In this document: in pieces, positions 34,464 to 43,888 of the stretch
Layout: each line of letters opens with the position of its first letter
How positions within the stretch are numbered: position 1 is the stretch's first letter
Assembly: GCA_003483885.1 (NCBI GenBank)
Contig: DMXI01000470.1
Span: 1 to 64,000, forward strand
DNA: 64,000 bases
Reading direction: 5' to 3'
Source of the DNA: Microscillaceae bacterium
GTDB lineage: Bacteria; Bacteroidota; Bacteroidia; Cytophagales; Microscillaceae
Notes under the pieces: model-generated
What the model was told of the DNA's origin: nothing
What the model saw: only the letters and a program-made list of their open reading frames with translations
Databases searched by the model: none
Program-made: the position numbers and the translations under genes

Positions 34464-37400
34464 CTACGTACTCAAAACTAAATTTTCTTGCTCGGCATCA
34501 GATCCCGTTTCATTGAAGTCTTCCATAGACTCACTTGGTTTATTTCGTTTGAATTTATCCAATATTAAATCTACAATGTAGTACACCACTGGTACCAGCA
34601 CCAGAGTAAAAATCATAGAACTGGTAAGGCCACCCATAAGCGCCCAGGCCAAGCCATTTTTCCATTCGGCACCGGCACCTGTGGCCAAAGCAATGGGTAA
34701 TAGGCCAATCACCATCGCAATGGTAGTCATCAAGATGGGGCGCAGTCTCATTTTACCCGCCATTACCAAGGCATCATATGTCTTTTTGCCTTCTTGTTTA
34801 AGCTGATTGGTAAAATCTACCAACAGGATAGCGTTTTTGGCCACCAAGCCAATCAACATAATGATTCCCAGGATAGAGAAAATATTGAGTGAGCTTTGGG
34901 TCAAGGCCAATGCAAGCAAAGCCCCGATGAGTGCTACCGGAATAGAAAACAATACCACAAATGGATAAATGTAAGAATCGTACAAGGCCACCATAATGAG
35001 GTACACCAATATGATAGAGATCATCAAGGCTAGTCCCAGGCTACCAAAGGCATCTTCTTGGTTTTTCATGTTTCCATCATAAGCAATGTCTATATCAGTA
35101 GGCAAACTCATTGCGGTGATGGTCTTTTTTAGCTCTTGCCCAACTTCTCCTTCCGAACGGCCAATTACTTTGGCACTCAACGTAATGGAAGGAATTCTTT
35201 CGGCTCGTCTCAGCTCGCTGGCACCCGTTGCAGTAGTTACTTGGGCAAACTGCTTCAATTCAATACTTTTGCCTTGTTTATTTACAAAGTTTAAGTGAAG
35301 CACATCCTCCATACTTTGGCGATTAAAAGCATCCATCATTACATTAATGTCGTATTCATATTCGCCATCTTTGAACTTGCTGTCTTGGTTACCATTGAAG
35401 GCATTTCGCAAAGTAGCTCCTACCACTTCCAGCGAAAGTCCCAGTTCTGCCATCCTTGCCTTGTCGATTTGCACTTTTAGTTCTGGACTACCTTCTTCGT
35501 AAGACAATTTCACTTCGGTAATGCCAGGAATTTTGGCTACCTTTTTCTCAATTGTTTGGGCTTTTTTGAGCAACAAATCGGTTTTTGTGCTACTGATGAT
35601 CATCTGAATAGGCGCATCGTTGGTGCCTCCAGTAATACTTACTTCGCTGGCAGTGAACTTTACTCCCGGAATACGTTCGGTCAATTCACGCTTAATTTGG
35701 TTGGCGTACAGGTTGGCCGAAATATCTCTTTTCGTTTGGTCTACCATTTTCACATTGACCTCAGTTTTGTAACTAGTGCTTCGATTACCTGCCCGCCCAC
35801 TGGCATACCCCACCGTAGTAAACAAACTGGTGATTTCTGGTTTTTGAGCCAGGTAGTTTTCTACCTTCCGGGTTGTGAGGTTGTTTTGCTCCAGGGTGGC
35901 ATCCTTTGGGTATTCGAGTACTACAATGAACTCTCCTTTATCCCCCGCACTTACAAACTCAGACCCAATAAACCCTTTGGTAACTAATAAAAAAGAGCTG
36001 AAAAAACATATGCCAATCACGATCAAGGTAACAGTTTTGTGCTTGAGCGACCAACGTAATACCTGGGCATAAAAATTAGCCAAACCATCAATCTGTTTTT
36101 CAATCCAAAGGATAATTCGGTGGGTAAATTTCTTTTTATCCAGATGTGTAATCTTGCTAAATCGTGACGCCAACAAGGGAGTAAGAGTAAAAGACACAAA
36201 CAAGCTCAATAAAGTAGAAACCACCACTACCAACGAAAACTGACGCAATAAATCGGCGATGAGGCCATCTATGAGGGCAATCGGCAAAAACACTACTACA
36301 TCTACCAAGGTGATAGACAATGCCGTAAAACCAATTTCGCGCCTCCCTTCCAAGGCGGCAATTCTACGTTTTTTGCCCATTTCCATGTGGCGGTAAATGT
36401 TTTCTAACACCACAATAGAGTCATCTACCAAAATACCTACGACCAGCGAAAGGGCAAGCAATGTCATGAGGTTGAGCGTAAACCCAAAGATATACATCGC
36501 AATAAAAGTAGAAATCAACGAGGCAGGAATGGCCAACATTACAATAAAGGCGTTGCGAATGCTATGCAAGAATACCAGCATCACAATGGCTACCAAGATA
36601 ATGGCATAAAACAAATCGTGCATCACCGCATCAGCAGCTTCTATGGTAAAGATGGTGGTGTCCTGAGCTATTTCAAACTTAAGCTGATTGGCAGCAAAGG
36701 TTTTCTCCAGACCATTCAACGCTTTTACGGTTTGTTCTTTTACCTCCACCGCATTGGCATCCGATTGCTTTTGAATGACCAAACCAATGGCCACCGTTCC
36801 ATTTACCCGATACATTGTCTCGATTTCTTTTTGAGTATCTTGTACTTCGGCGATGTCTCGTACTCTAATGGGCGATCCATTGCGATCAACAGTAATCGTT
36901 AATTCTTCTATGTCAGATAGTTTTTGGAATTTACCCGCCAAACGAATGAGGTTTTGGCTATTGCGCTGTTTTACTTTTCCAGTAGGAAAATCCAGGTTGG
37001 CATTGGCAATGGCTTGATTTACCTGCACAATAGACAGGTTATAAAACTTAAGTTTTTCTTGCTTTACATTGATTCTAATTTCACGTTCTTCGCCACCTAC
37101 AATGTTCACCTGACCTACCCCTTCAATTTTTGACAAACTAGGTACAATTCTTTGCTTTACCACATCATACAAAGCCACTCCATCCAGACTTGCCCTCACT
37201 CCAATATTCATAATGGGGGCTTCGTCAAAAGCAATTTTAGAAATCACTGGATCTTTAACATCACCAGGTAAAGTACTCTTAATAGCATTGACTTGTCGCT
37301 GAGCGTCTTGAACACTTTGATCGGTATTGGTTCCTTGCTTGAAGGTAACCACAATGCTTGAAAAGCTTTCCAGAGAAGTAGATTTAATGCTTTCTATCCC

Positions 37401-37625
37401 CTCCAGTGAAGAAATGGCATCTTCTATTTTCTTGGTTACGGAGGTTTCTACCTCGGCAGGGGCTGCTCCTGGATAGGTGGTAGAAATGGTAATCACAGGA
37501 GGCGAAAACTTGGGTAATAACTCGTAATTGAGTGATTGGTAGCTAATGAATCCTCCCAAACCCAGCACCGTAAAGATGACCACTATGAGGGAGGGGCGTT
37601 TGATGGCTATTTCAGTAATTGACAT
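34464..37625 (-). CDS. RND efflux pump, AcrB/HAE1-type inner-membrane transporter
   Basis: A 1053-residue transporter of usual HAE-1 length with twelve TM helices and two large periplasmic loops. The proton-relay residues are present: VDDSIVVLEN (Asp-Asp in TM4) and AKNAILLVDF (Lys in TM10). The N-terminal motif SITEIAIKRPSLIVV is typical. It probably exports hydrophobic compounds with the adaptor (37776) and TolC-like channel (39196) upstream in the same transcript order. The substrate range cannot be read. Its spacer to the adaptor gene holds heptad repeats (37644-37775). Confidence 0.9.
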   Translation of the reverse strand: MSITEIAIKRPSLIVVIFTVLGLGGFISYQSLNYELLPKFSPPVITISTTYPGAAPAEVETSVTKKIEDAISSLEGIESIKSTSLESFSSIVVTFKQGTNTDQSVQDAQRQVNAIKSTLPGDVKDPVISKIAFDEAPIMNIGVRASLDGVALYDVVKQRIVPSLSKIEGVGQVNIVGGEEREIRINVKQEKLKFYNLSIVQVNQAIANANLDFPTGKVKQRNSQNLIRLAGKFQKLSDIEELTITVDRNGSPIRVRDIAEVQDTQKEIETMYRVNGTVAIGLVIQKQSDANAVEVKEQTVKALNGLEKTFAANQLKFEIAQDTTIFTIEAADAVMHDLFYAIILVAIVMLVFLHSIRNAFIVMLAIPASLISTFIAMYIFGFTLNLMTLLALSLVVGILVDDSIVVLENIYRHMEMGKKRRIAALEGRREIGFTALSITLVDVVVFLPIALIDGLIADLLRQFSLVVVVSTLLSLFVSFTLTPLLASRFSKITHLDKKKFTHRIILWIEKQIDGLANFYAQVLRWSLKHKTVTLIVIGICFFSSFLLVTKGFIGSEFVSAGDKGEFIVVLEYPKDATLEQNNLTTRKVENYLAQKPEITSLFTTVGYASGRAGNRSTSYKTEVNVKMVDQTKRDISANLYANQIKRELTERIPGVKFTASEVSITGGTNDAPIQMIISSTKTDLLLKKAQTIEKKVAKIPGITEVKLSYEEGSPELKVQIDKARMAELGLSLEVVGATLRNAFNGNQDSKFKDGEYEYDINVMMDAFNRQSMEDVLHLNFVNKQGKSIELKQFAQVTTATGASELRRAERIPSITLSAKVIGRSEGEVGQELKKTITAMSLPTDIDIAYDGNMKNQEDAFGSLGLALMISIILVYLIMVALYDSYIYPFVVLFSIPVALIGALLALALTQSSLNIFSILGIIMLIGLVAKNAILLVDFTNQLKQEGKKTYDALVMAGKMRLRPILMTTIAMVIGLLPIALATGAGAEWKNGLAWALMGGLTSSMIFTLVLVPVVYYIVDLILDKFKRNKPSESMEDFNETGSDAEQENLVLST

Positions 37626-37643
37626 GATTTAATGTTTTAAGGA

Positions 37644-37775
37644 GTCCACCGCCCACGGTCAAAAGTCCACCGTTTTCTGGCTTTGAACTATCAACCGTTG
37701 ACTTATAATCTTTTTGAAAATTTTATTTGATTGCTATGAACTGTCGACTATCGACCGTCGACAGTGGACTAATTG
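37644..37775. repeat. Heptad tracts in the pump-adaptor spacer
   Basis: Two 7-nt periodic tracts: GTCCACC, GCCCACG, GTCAAAA, GTCCACC, GTTTTCT (37644-37678) and CTGTCGA, CTATCGA, CCGTCGA, CAGTGGA, CTAATTG (37741-37775). The second abuts the adaptor stop codon. Units match the family at 30487 and 60064. Confidence 0.75.
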
Positions 37776-38849
37776 CTACTTCTTCAGCACACTAATCTGT
37801 GTACCGTTTTGTAAGTTGATTTGTCCTGAAACAATCACCCGATCGGCAGTCGTGAGACCTTTGGTTACTTGCACCATATTTTGGTGGGTAATGCCTGTCT
37901 CGATAGCAATAAGCTTTGCTTTATTGTTGGCAGTAGCGATGTATACTTTGGCGTCTTGCAAACTCCCCAGAATGGCTTTGCGAGGAATCATTAACACTTT
38001 GGTGGTTTTGTCAAATTTAAAACTGGCTGTTCCTTGCATGCCTGCCCGGATCAACTCCTTGCCGTTGTTACGAATGTCAATTTCTACATCGTATTTTTTA
38101 GAAGCATCGGCTTTAACGGCAATGGTGCTAATACGTCCCTGGTGCACTTTGTCGGGGTATACCTGGGCTTTTACCGCTACAGTTTGTCCTTTGGCTACTT
38201 GTACTGCTTCGTTTTCGGCTAATTTTACCACCATTTTCAATTGATTTATATCGGTGATTTCTACCAAAGGAGTCCCTGGTGAAATAAAGCTTCCTTTTTC
38301 AATAAGTTTTTCGGTAATTACTCCTGCAATTGGAGCTTTGATGGTCATTTTATTAATTTGGGCCTGAATCTTCTCAATCTGAATTTCGGAAGTGCGAAAC
38401 TGCAAACGGGTTTGTTCCAGCTGTTGAGCTGTAATACCTTCACCCGCCTTCAATGCAGTAAATCTTTCTAAGTCACGTTTGGCTTGATTGTAATTTACCT
38501 TGGCCAATTTCAGGTCGCGCTGCAAATCCTGATCATCTAGCTTTACCAATACCTGCCCAGCGTATACCTTTTGTCCTTTCTCGGTAAACACTTGTAACGC
38601 CTTACCTTGTACATCGGCACTAAACCGCATTTCTCGAGTAGGGTTAAATGTTCCTGATATTTCAAAATCTTTTCCCAGCTTCACCGATTTTACCTCGCTT
38701 ACCACTACTGGGATACTTTTGGCGCTCACCTGAGAAAGCTTGGCTTCCTCTTTCATTTTATGTTTATTATTGGCTAGGGTCACGCCAATTCCAGCAGTGA
38801 TTCCTCCAGCGATCAATACAATTACGACTACTTTGATTACCTTTTTCAT
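37776..38849 (-). CDS. RND periplasmic adaptor (membrane fusion protein)
   Basis: A 357-residue HlyD/AcrA-like protein. The ATG at 38847-38849 starts a membrane anchor (MKKVIKVVVIVLIAGGITAG); a frame reaching 38888 is in phase but starts before the hydrophobic anchor. A lipoyl/barrel-sandwich half (EKGQKVYAGQVLVKLDDQDL; TIKAPIAGVITEKLIEKG) flanks a coiled-coil hairpin (about 95-150), then a beta-barrel region with VPRK-like MIPRKAI. It links the inner-membrane pump to the TolC-like channel. No lipobox is seen, so it is anchored by TM. Confidence 0.9.
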   Translation of the reverse strand: MKKVIKVVVIVLIAGGITAGIGVTLANNKHKMKEEAKLSQVSAKSIPVVVSEVKSVKLGKDFEISGTFNPTREMRFSADVQGKALQVFTEKGQKVYAGQVLVKLDDQDLQRDLKLAKVNYNQAKRDLERFTALKAGEGITAQQLEQTRLQFRTSEIQIEKIQAQINKMTIKAPIAGVITEKLIEKGSFISPGTPLVEITDINQLKMVVKLAENEAVQVAKGQTVAVKAQVYPDKVHQGRISTIAVKADASKKYDVEIDIRNNGKELIRAGMQGTASFKFDKTTKVLMIPRKAILGSLQDAKVYIATANNKAKLIAIETGITHQNMVQVTKGLTTADRVIVSGQINLQNGTQISVLKK

Positions 38850-38944
38850 GTGTATTTTAGCTTTTTTTGATGAGTATATAGAGGGCAATGAGGGTTATAA
38901 TAATTTTGTCGAACCTATTCATGGCCAGGGGTTTTCTAATGATG

Positions 38945-39190
38945 AATGATTATTTTAGTGATCAATGATTACATTGTTCTATTGTTTCGCCTTCGGCTAA
39001 TTGTTGCATTGCTCTATTGTTACATTGTTCCGCTACGCTTATTGTTTCATTGTTAAATGGTTCTGCAATGCATTGCAAAACTATGGACTATTGACTGTGG
39101 ACTAATTCCTGCTTCGCGCCAACTTTTCACTTTTCATTTTTAGCTTTTCACTTAACTCCGCTTCGCGCCATTTTCACTTTTAGTTTTTCA
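38945..39190. repeat. Compound heptad repeat tract in the adaptor-TolC spacer
   Basis: A 346-nt spacer with no gene. Tracts keep 7-nt spacing: CTATGGA, CTATTGA, CTGTGGA, CTAATTC (39081-39108) and TTTTCAC, TTTTCAT, TTTTAGC, TTTTCAC, TTAACTC (39124-39158), plus TTGTTCT/ATTGTTTC types near 38965-39055. Most units are reverse complements of those at 31738-32015. Confidence 0.75.
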
Positions 39191-39195
39191 CTCAA

Positions 39196-40536
39196 TTAAA
39201 GAATGTCTCTAATCTTCCCGTTGGCTTTTACAAACTCTAGTTCGGCCACTTTCAATTCTACCAAAGCCTTGAGGTAGCTATTTTGGGCGGTTTTGAGCGA
39301 GTTTTCGGTATTGAGCAAATCGGTCAAAGTCGTAATACCCTGCTTGTACTGGTTCTCAATACTGCTATACACTTCCTTGGCCAGGGTTACATTCAGTTTT
39401 TGTTTGCCTAAAATGTCTTGCTGTTTTTGGAGTTTCACCAATGAATTTTGATACTGAGTGGCCATCATTGCTTTGGTATCGTTGATGCGTAAGTTGGTCT
39501 GTGCCATCGTAATCTTTTTTTGCTGTAAGCGATGACTCTTGGTGAATCCGTCAAATAAAGGTATGTTTAAACGCAAGCCTAATACCGCAGTTTCGTTCCA
39601 GTTGGCATTGGCGCCACTAAACGCAAACTCATTGGTTTGATTCATTTGCGAATAGCGTAAAAACCCCGTCAAAGTAGGTAAATAACCCGCTTTTACCTGT
39701 TTGATATCTTCTTGATTGAGCTCTTGCTGCTTGTATAAAAGCTGAATCTCGGTGCGTTTGTCAAACGATGCTGTGTAATCGGATAAAATGCTGGCTGAAG
39801 TATTTTCATCTATAGCAATCGTTTCGTTTTGTGGAGTGCCCAGGTAGTATTTCAACATGTTTATTTGCTGAGCATAGGTAGTTTCTACCTGATCCAAGTC
39901 GGTGCTTAGGTTTACTTGGTTTACCTTCAATCGGGTAATGTCTACCTTCTTGGCTATCCCATTTTTGTACTGTAGTTCAGTAGTATTAATAAGGGTATTG
40001 ATTTGAGATAAGTTGTCTAGCAGAATTTGTTTTTGCTTAAGCAATACCTGAATACCGTAGTATAAGCTGGCTACTTTGTACAAGACATCTTCTTCTGATT
40101 GGCGAATTTGCAACTCGGTCAATGCTCGGGCTTTTTTGGCTGCTTTTACGCCTGCCACAAACGATTGACTAAATATTAATTGTTGCAACTCTACCCCAAC
40201 TGTAGTATTGTAGCGAGTACCAAATTGTACAGGTACCAAACCTCCTGGCTGACCAGCAAGTTCGCCGGGTAAAAATTGGGTAGGAAGAATCATGTTGTTG
40301 TCAAAAGAGCCAAACGCTGAGATTTGCGGCAAACCCTGACTAATTACTTCCTTTACTTGATGATTGGTAGCCTTACGACCCAGTTTTTGGGCACGTACCT
40401 CTCGGCTGTTTTCCAAGGCCTTTTGCAGGCTTGCTTTGAGCGAAAGCTTTTGATTGGTTTGGGCAGATGCCTGATAAGCCATACCCACCAGCAACAGCAA
40501 GCTCCATATGGGTTTGAGGGTGATTTTCATTTGCAT
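39196..40536 (-). CDS. TolC-like outer-membrane efflux channel
   Basis: A 446-residue protein with a signal peptide (about 1-27, ending SAQ). It has two repeated helical halves of the outer-membrane efflux protein type, with long heptad-rich helices around 150-230 and 320-430 and barrel strands between (PLFDGFTKSHRL). It forms the outer part of the tripartite RND exporter with 37776 and 34464. It is the first gene of the set as transcribed. The start is ambiguous by two residues, since a second ATG lies at 40530. Confidence 0.88.
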   Translation of the reverse strand: MQMKITLKPIWSLLLLVGMAYQASAQTNQKLSLKASLQKALENSREVRAQKLGRKATNHQVKEVISQGLPQISAFGSFDNNMILPTQFLPGELAGQPGGLVPVQFGTRYNTTVGVELQQLIFSQSFVAGVKAAKKARALTELQIRQSEEDVLYKVASLYYGIQVLLKQKQILLDNLSQINTLINTTELQYKNGIAKKVDITRLKVNQVNLSTDLDQVETTYAQQINMLKYYLGTPQNETIAIDENTSASILSDYTASFDKRTEIQLLYKQQELNQEDIKQVKAGYLPTLTGFLRYSQMNQTNEFAFSGANANWNETAVLGLRLNIPLFDGFTKSHRLQQKKITMAQTNLRINDTKAMMATQYQNSLVKLQKQQDILGKQKLNVTLAKEVYSSIENQYKQGITTLTDLLNTENSLKTAQNSYLKALVELKVAELEFVKANGKIRDIL

Positions 40537-40698
40537 TTTTATTTCTTCTGAGGGGTTTAAAAATGTATGTTAGATTATTTGTACTTCGCTTGTTTTGACG
40601 CAAAGGTGAGCAGTGAGTTTTGTTCCTTAAAGTATATTCAATCAGGCATCTGATAATCTCAGCCAAAGGGGAAAAATGTTCGTTAAACGGATAAAGCG
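40537..40698. other. Upstream region of the TolC-like gene
   Basis: A spacer of about 340 nt between the divergent TolC-like gene and the kinase gene. The left part has no feature I recognise. The right part carries a triple direct repeat listed separately. Confidence 0.5.
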
Positions 40699-40751
40699 AA
40701 CGTTTACTGAGTAGGATGGTCGTTTACTGAGAAAACTTGTGGGTTTACTGA
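40699..40751 (+). promoter_or_regulatory. Triple direct repeat, candidate LytTR-type operator
   Basis: GTTTACTGA occurs three times, beginning at 40702, 40722 and 40743, so at 20- and 21-nt spacing, two helical turns. The first copy extends to AACGTTTAC, close to the LytTR recognition pattern (A/T)(A/C)(A/C)GTTN(A/G)(T/G). It is 130-180 nt upstream of the LytS-like kinase pair, which usually partners LytTR regulators. A CGTTAAACG palindrome lies just before. Confidence 0.45.
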
Positions 40752-40880
40752 AAAAGCTTTTAGTTGGGGAGAGAAATGGTGAACTTCGAGGGTATAAGAT
40801 ATAAGTATGGGATGGCTTGCCTACATTGACAAGCTATCTATAGCAAAGGGGATTATCCAACAAGCGAACAATCAATTTTA

Positions 40881-41975
40881 ATGGATTTCATCAGAAAATA
40901 TAGAGTTACTATTTCACACTTTGGGTTTTGGGCGGGTTACTATCTACTCCTTACACTCCTGGTTTTCAATCACGAGGAAGATGCCTACCATCCTTTGCGA
41001 GTAAGCTTGGCTACCCTCTCGCATGCTTCTATTACCTATATCAATCTTTGGTGGCTCATGCCCAAGTTTTATGTTCGTCGTCGTTACCTTACTTATGCAC
41101 TTCTGGTGATTACCATGGGTTGGATTTGGGTAGAAGGCCACCATTGGTTAGATAGTTTCATCCCCAAGCATCCTGACTTTGACTATACTCGCCGACAGTT
41201 CGAAAAAGCAGTCCATGGTACTTACATATTGTTGGTGATAGCGTTGAGCGCAGGGCATCGTTTACTTCAGATTAGCCGGGAGCAAGAACAAGAAGTGGAA
41301 CTGCTCAAACAACGTAAGCTCAAGCGTGCCCAGGAAGCCAGTATTTTGAAAAGCGAAAACCTGGAAACCGAGCTAAAATTTCTCAAGTCACAAATCAACC
41401 CTCATTTTTTATTCAATGCCTTGAATAATATTTACACTTTGGCCTACATCAAAGCAACCGAAGCTCCCGATATGATTTTGAAGCTGTCGGATATGTTGCG
41501 TTATATTTTGTATGATTGCACTACTGAGGAGGTTCCCATTGCTAAAGAAATCAACTATTTAACCAATTATATAGAACTCCAGCAACTCAAAGCCGATGAT
41601 ATTGATATTCAGGTAACGATTGACGAATTTGCTCCACAGGTAAAAATTGCTCCTATGTTGTTGATCCCATTTATCGAAAACAGTTTTAAACACAGTAAAA
41701 TAGAAGATACTCAAAAAGGATGGATTAGGATAGAACTGTTACACCAAGATCAACAAATTTGCTTTAAGGTAAGCAATAGCAAACCACCTCAAAATTTTAC
41801 CAAGGATAAAGTAGGAGGCATTGGATTACAAAATGTAAAAAGGCGATTAGAGTTGCTCTATCCTCAAAAATACAATCTCCAAATTGTAGAAGAGGCAGAT
41901 AGTTTTAGTGCCACATTGTTATTAAGCGAGAAACGAACCATAGAACCTTCTATAGAAGTATTGCCAAAAAGTTAA
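40881..41975 (+). CDS. LytS-like membrane histidine kinase (copy 1)
   Basis: A 364-residue kinase of the His_kinase (PF06580)/LytS class. Four TM helices occupy about 10-130, then a coiled coil (about 135-170) and the kinase with SQINPHFLFNALNNIYTL (His of the H box), N-box PFIENSFKHS and G-box GGIGLQNVKRRLELLYP. It would phosphorylate a LytTR regulator. No LytTR gene is adjacent, so the regulator is encoded elsewhere. It is followed after 2 nt by a close paralogue, a tandem duplication. Confidence 0.85.
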   Translation: MDFIRKYRVTISHFGFWAGYYLLLTLLVFNHEEDAYHPLRVSLATLSHASITYINLWWLMPKFYVRRRYLTYALLVITMGWIWVEGHHWLDSFIPKHPDFDYTRRQFEKAVHGTYILLVIALSAGHRLLQISREQEQEVELLKQRKLKRAQEASILKSENLETELKFLKSQINPHFLFNALNNIYTLAYIKATEAPDMILKLSDMLRYILYDCTTEEVPIAKEINYLTNYIELQQLKADDIDIQVTIDEFAPQVKIAPMLLIPFIENSFKHSKIEDTQKGWIRIELLHQDQQICFKVSNSKPPQNFTKDKVGGIGLQNVKRRLELLYPQKYNLQIVEEADSFSATLLLSEKRTIEPSIEVLPKS

Positions 41976-41977
41976 GC

Positions 41978-43042
41978 ATGAATTTTATACACAAAAACAG
42001 AACAGTCGTTTCTCACCTTGGGTTTTGGGTAGGCTACTACCTGCTGATGGTACTGGCGTTGCTCAGCTATGAAAAGTCTATCAGCGCTCTTCAATACTTG
42101 AGAATACTTTTATTTATAAATGTCCAGGTAATGTTAGCCTATGCTAATATGTACTTTTTTGTGCCAGTATTCTTTTTTCGTCGTCGTTACTTATTGTATG
42201 TAGTTGTGATCGTATCGTTTGGTATTGTGTTATCAGAATCACACATTTATATCATCGACAACTTTTTACCCAGTGTAAAACCAGAAAGGATTCCCCGACA
42301 AGAAATAAGAAATGCCATTCGCGGTATTTTTCTTTTGTTGGTGACGGCCCTTAGCACCGCTCACCGTGTATTGAGAGTAAGCCATGACAATGAGCGAGAA
42401 GTAAACCTGCTTAAACGCCAGCAACTGGAGCAAGAACAAGAGGCCAGTGCGCTCAAAAGCGAAAATCTGGAGACAGAGCTAAAGTTTCTCAAATCACAGA
42501 TTAACCCTCATTTTTTATTCAATGCCTTGAATAATATTTATACCCTTACCTATATCCAAGACGATGAAGCCCCAGATATGATTCTAAAACTATCGGATAT
42601 GCTGCGTTACATTTTATATGATTGCGCTTCAAGGGAAGTACCTATAGCCAAGGAAATCAATTATCTGGAAAATTACATAGAGTTGCAACGTCTTAAAGAG
42701 GACGACTTGTTGATGCAGGTAGATATTGGTGAATTTGATCCAAAGGTGAATATTGCCCCTATGTTATTTATTCCTTTTATAGAGAATAGCTTTAAACACA
42801 GTAAAATAGAAGATACCGAACACAGCTGGATCAGGCTGAAATTATGGTCTGAGGAGAATCACATTCATTTTTGCCTGGCGAATAGTAAACCTCAAAAGCA
42901 GTTTACCAAAGATAAAGTGGGTGGCATTGGACTGCAAAATGTAAAAAGGCGGTTGGCGCTTCTATATCCTGAAAGGCACCGCCTGACGATTCAAGACACC
43001 CCTCAAAGTTTTGAGGTAAACCTTAGCCTTTATACCAATTAA
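41978..43042 (+). CDS. LytS-like membrane histidine kinase (copy 2)
   Basis: A 354-residue kinase with the same plan as the upstream gene: four TM helices (about 12-125), coiled coil, H box SQINPHFLFNALNNIYTLTY, N-box PFIENSFKHS and G-box GGIGLQNVKRRLALLYP. The kinase halves are nearly identical between the two, while the membrane parts differ more, so the pair may sense different signals and feed one regulator. It starts 2 nt after the first kinase stop. Confidence 0.85.
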   Translation: MNFIHKNRTVVSHLGFWVGYYLLMVLALLSYEKSISALQYLRILLFINVQVMLAYANMYFFVPVFFFRRRYLLYVVVIVSFGIVLSESHIYIIDNFLPSVKPERIPRQEIRNAIRGIFLLLVTALSTAHRVLRVSHDNEREVNLLKRQQLEQEQEASALKSENLETELKFLKSQINPHFLFNALNNIYTLTYIQDDEAPDMILKLSDMLRYILYDCASREVPIAKEINYLENYIELQRLKEDDLLMQVDIGEFDPKVNIAPMLFIPFIENSFKHSKIEDTEHSWIRLKLWSEENHIHFCLANSKPQKQFTKDKVGGIGLQNVKRRLALLYPERHRLTIQDTPQSFEVNLSLYTN

Positions 43043-43129
43043 TTTTTTAGCACAGACCTAGTCTTTGCTTTTTTTGGCAGGGTGTAATAAATCGGAGCTT
43101 TTTGAATATTTTTCTTCTAATGGTTGTAT

Positions 43130-43137
43130 TACATTTG
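43130..43137 (+). promoter_or_regulatory. Candidate -7 box for the 43268 gene
   Basis: TACATTTG is a perfect TAnnTTTG match, 131 nt before the ATG at 43268, in a spacer of 225 nt after the kinase pair. A TTG at 43102-43104 is 25 nt upstream, more than the usual 19-21. Confidence 0.45.
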
Positions 43138-43267
43138 TATTGCAACCGAAATCCTATCCCAGACACATCACCAACCAACCACATTTCCTCTAAAAAAACT
43201 TCAACACTTATAGACCTTCCACAGCTATCGTTTGCTTGAAACATTTAAAACATAAGATATATTTATC

Positions 43268-43672
43268 ATGGAAAAAAAGGTGTTTGAAAACAAATTCATT
43301 CGATTTGTTTTCGACGAAGAAAAACGGTTAATGAAATATGCTTGGGAGAACACATTGGGCTTGTTTGAATCTGAATTTAAAGAAATTATGGAGGCCCAAA
43401 CCGAATATTTACTACGCTTTAAACCTCAGTTTTTATTGATTGATCACACCAATTTTGGTTTTCCAATAGACCCCGAACTACAAGAGTGGGTAAACGAACA
43501 TTGCCTGGCTCAATGGAGAACTGCTACCCCTAAAAAAATTGCACTAACCAGTACCAAAGAAATCATTGCTCAGCTCTCGATAGAACAAATCTGGGAAGAA
43601 CCTATTGGGCGTTTGTTTAATGTACAGTTTTTTGATAATGCCGACGAAGTACAATGGTGGTTAAGGAATTAG
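43268..43672 (+). CDS. STAS-like small protein (copy 1)
   Basis: A 134-residue protein without signal or TM. It has alternating strands and helices: FIRFVFDEEKRLMKYAW, then a helix EFKEIMEAQTEYLLRF, a strand PQFLLIDHTNFGFPID and the closing NVQFFDNADEVQWW. The strand-Asp-helix pattern resembles STAS/anti-anti-sigma or SEC14-like folds, but no phospho-Ser motif is evident. The protein at 46254 shares the final third (FDIHHFSNESEAIQW). The family is unnamed; the function may be signalling. Confidence 0.5.
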   Translation: MEKKVFENKFIRFVFDEEKRLMKYAWENTLGLFESEFKEIMEAQTEYLLRFKPQFLLIDHTNFGFPIDPELQEWVNEHCLAQWRTATPKKIALTSTKEIIAQLSIEQIWEEPIGRLFNVQFFDNADEVQWWLRN

Positions 43673-43675
43673 CCC

Positions 43676-43683
43676 TACATTTG
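43676..43683 (+). promoter_or_regulatory. Candidate -7 box for ywbE-like gene
   Basis: TACATTTG lies 5 nt before the ATG at 43689, which would give a very short or leaderless transcript; it also overlaps the stop region of the preceding gene. Only the -7 match is present. Confidence 0.35.
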
Positions 43684-43688
43684 TACCT

Positions 43689-43883
43689 ATGAATGGACAA
43701 AACAGAAGCAATATCCGCGTAGGCCAAAAAGTAGCCGTAGTAAAAAAACAAGATCAACCCACCGGTAGACTCACTGAGGGGGTAGTGCAGCGTATCTTGA
43801 CTAAATCGGCTCAGCACCCGCACGGCATCAAAGTAATGTTGGAAACGGGTGAAGTAGGTCGAGTAAAAGAAATTTTGGACTAG
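43689..43883 (+). CDS. ywbE: YwbE-family protein (DUF2196)
   Basis: A 64-residue protein with the YwbE signature IRVGQKVAVVKKQDQPTGRL, TEGVVQRILTKS and HPHGIKVMLETGEVGRVKEI. The family consists of one small beta-barrel-like domain and is of unknown biochemical role. Its full length matches the family. The stop lies 5 nt from the convergent stop of the GlxA-type regulator gene. Confidence 0.85.
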   Translation: MNGQNRSNIRVGQKVAVVKKQDQPTGRLTEGVVQRILTKSAQHPHGIKVMLETGEVGRVKEILD

Positions 43884-43888
43884 CACAC

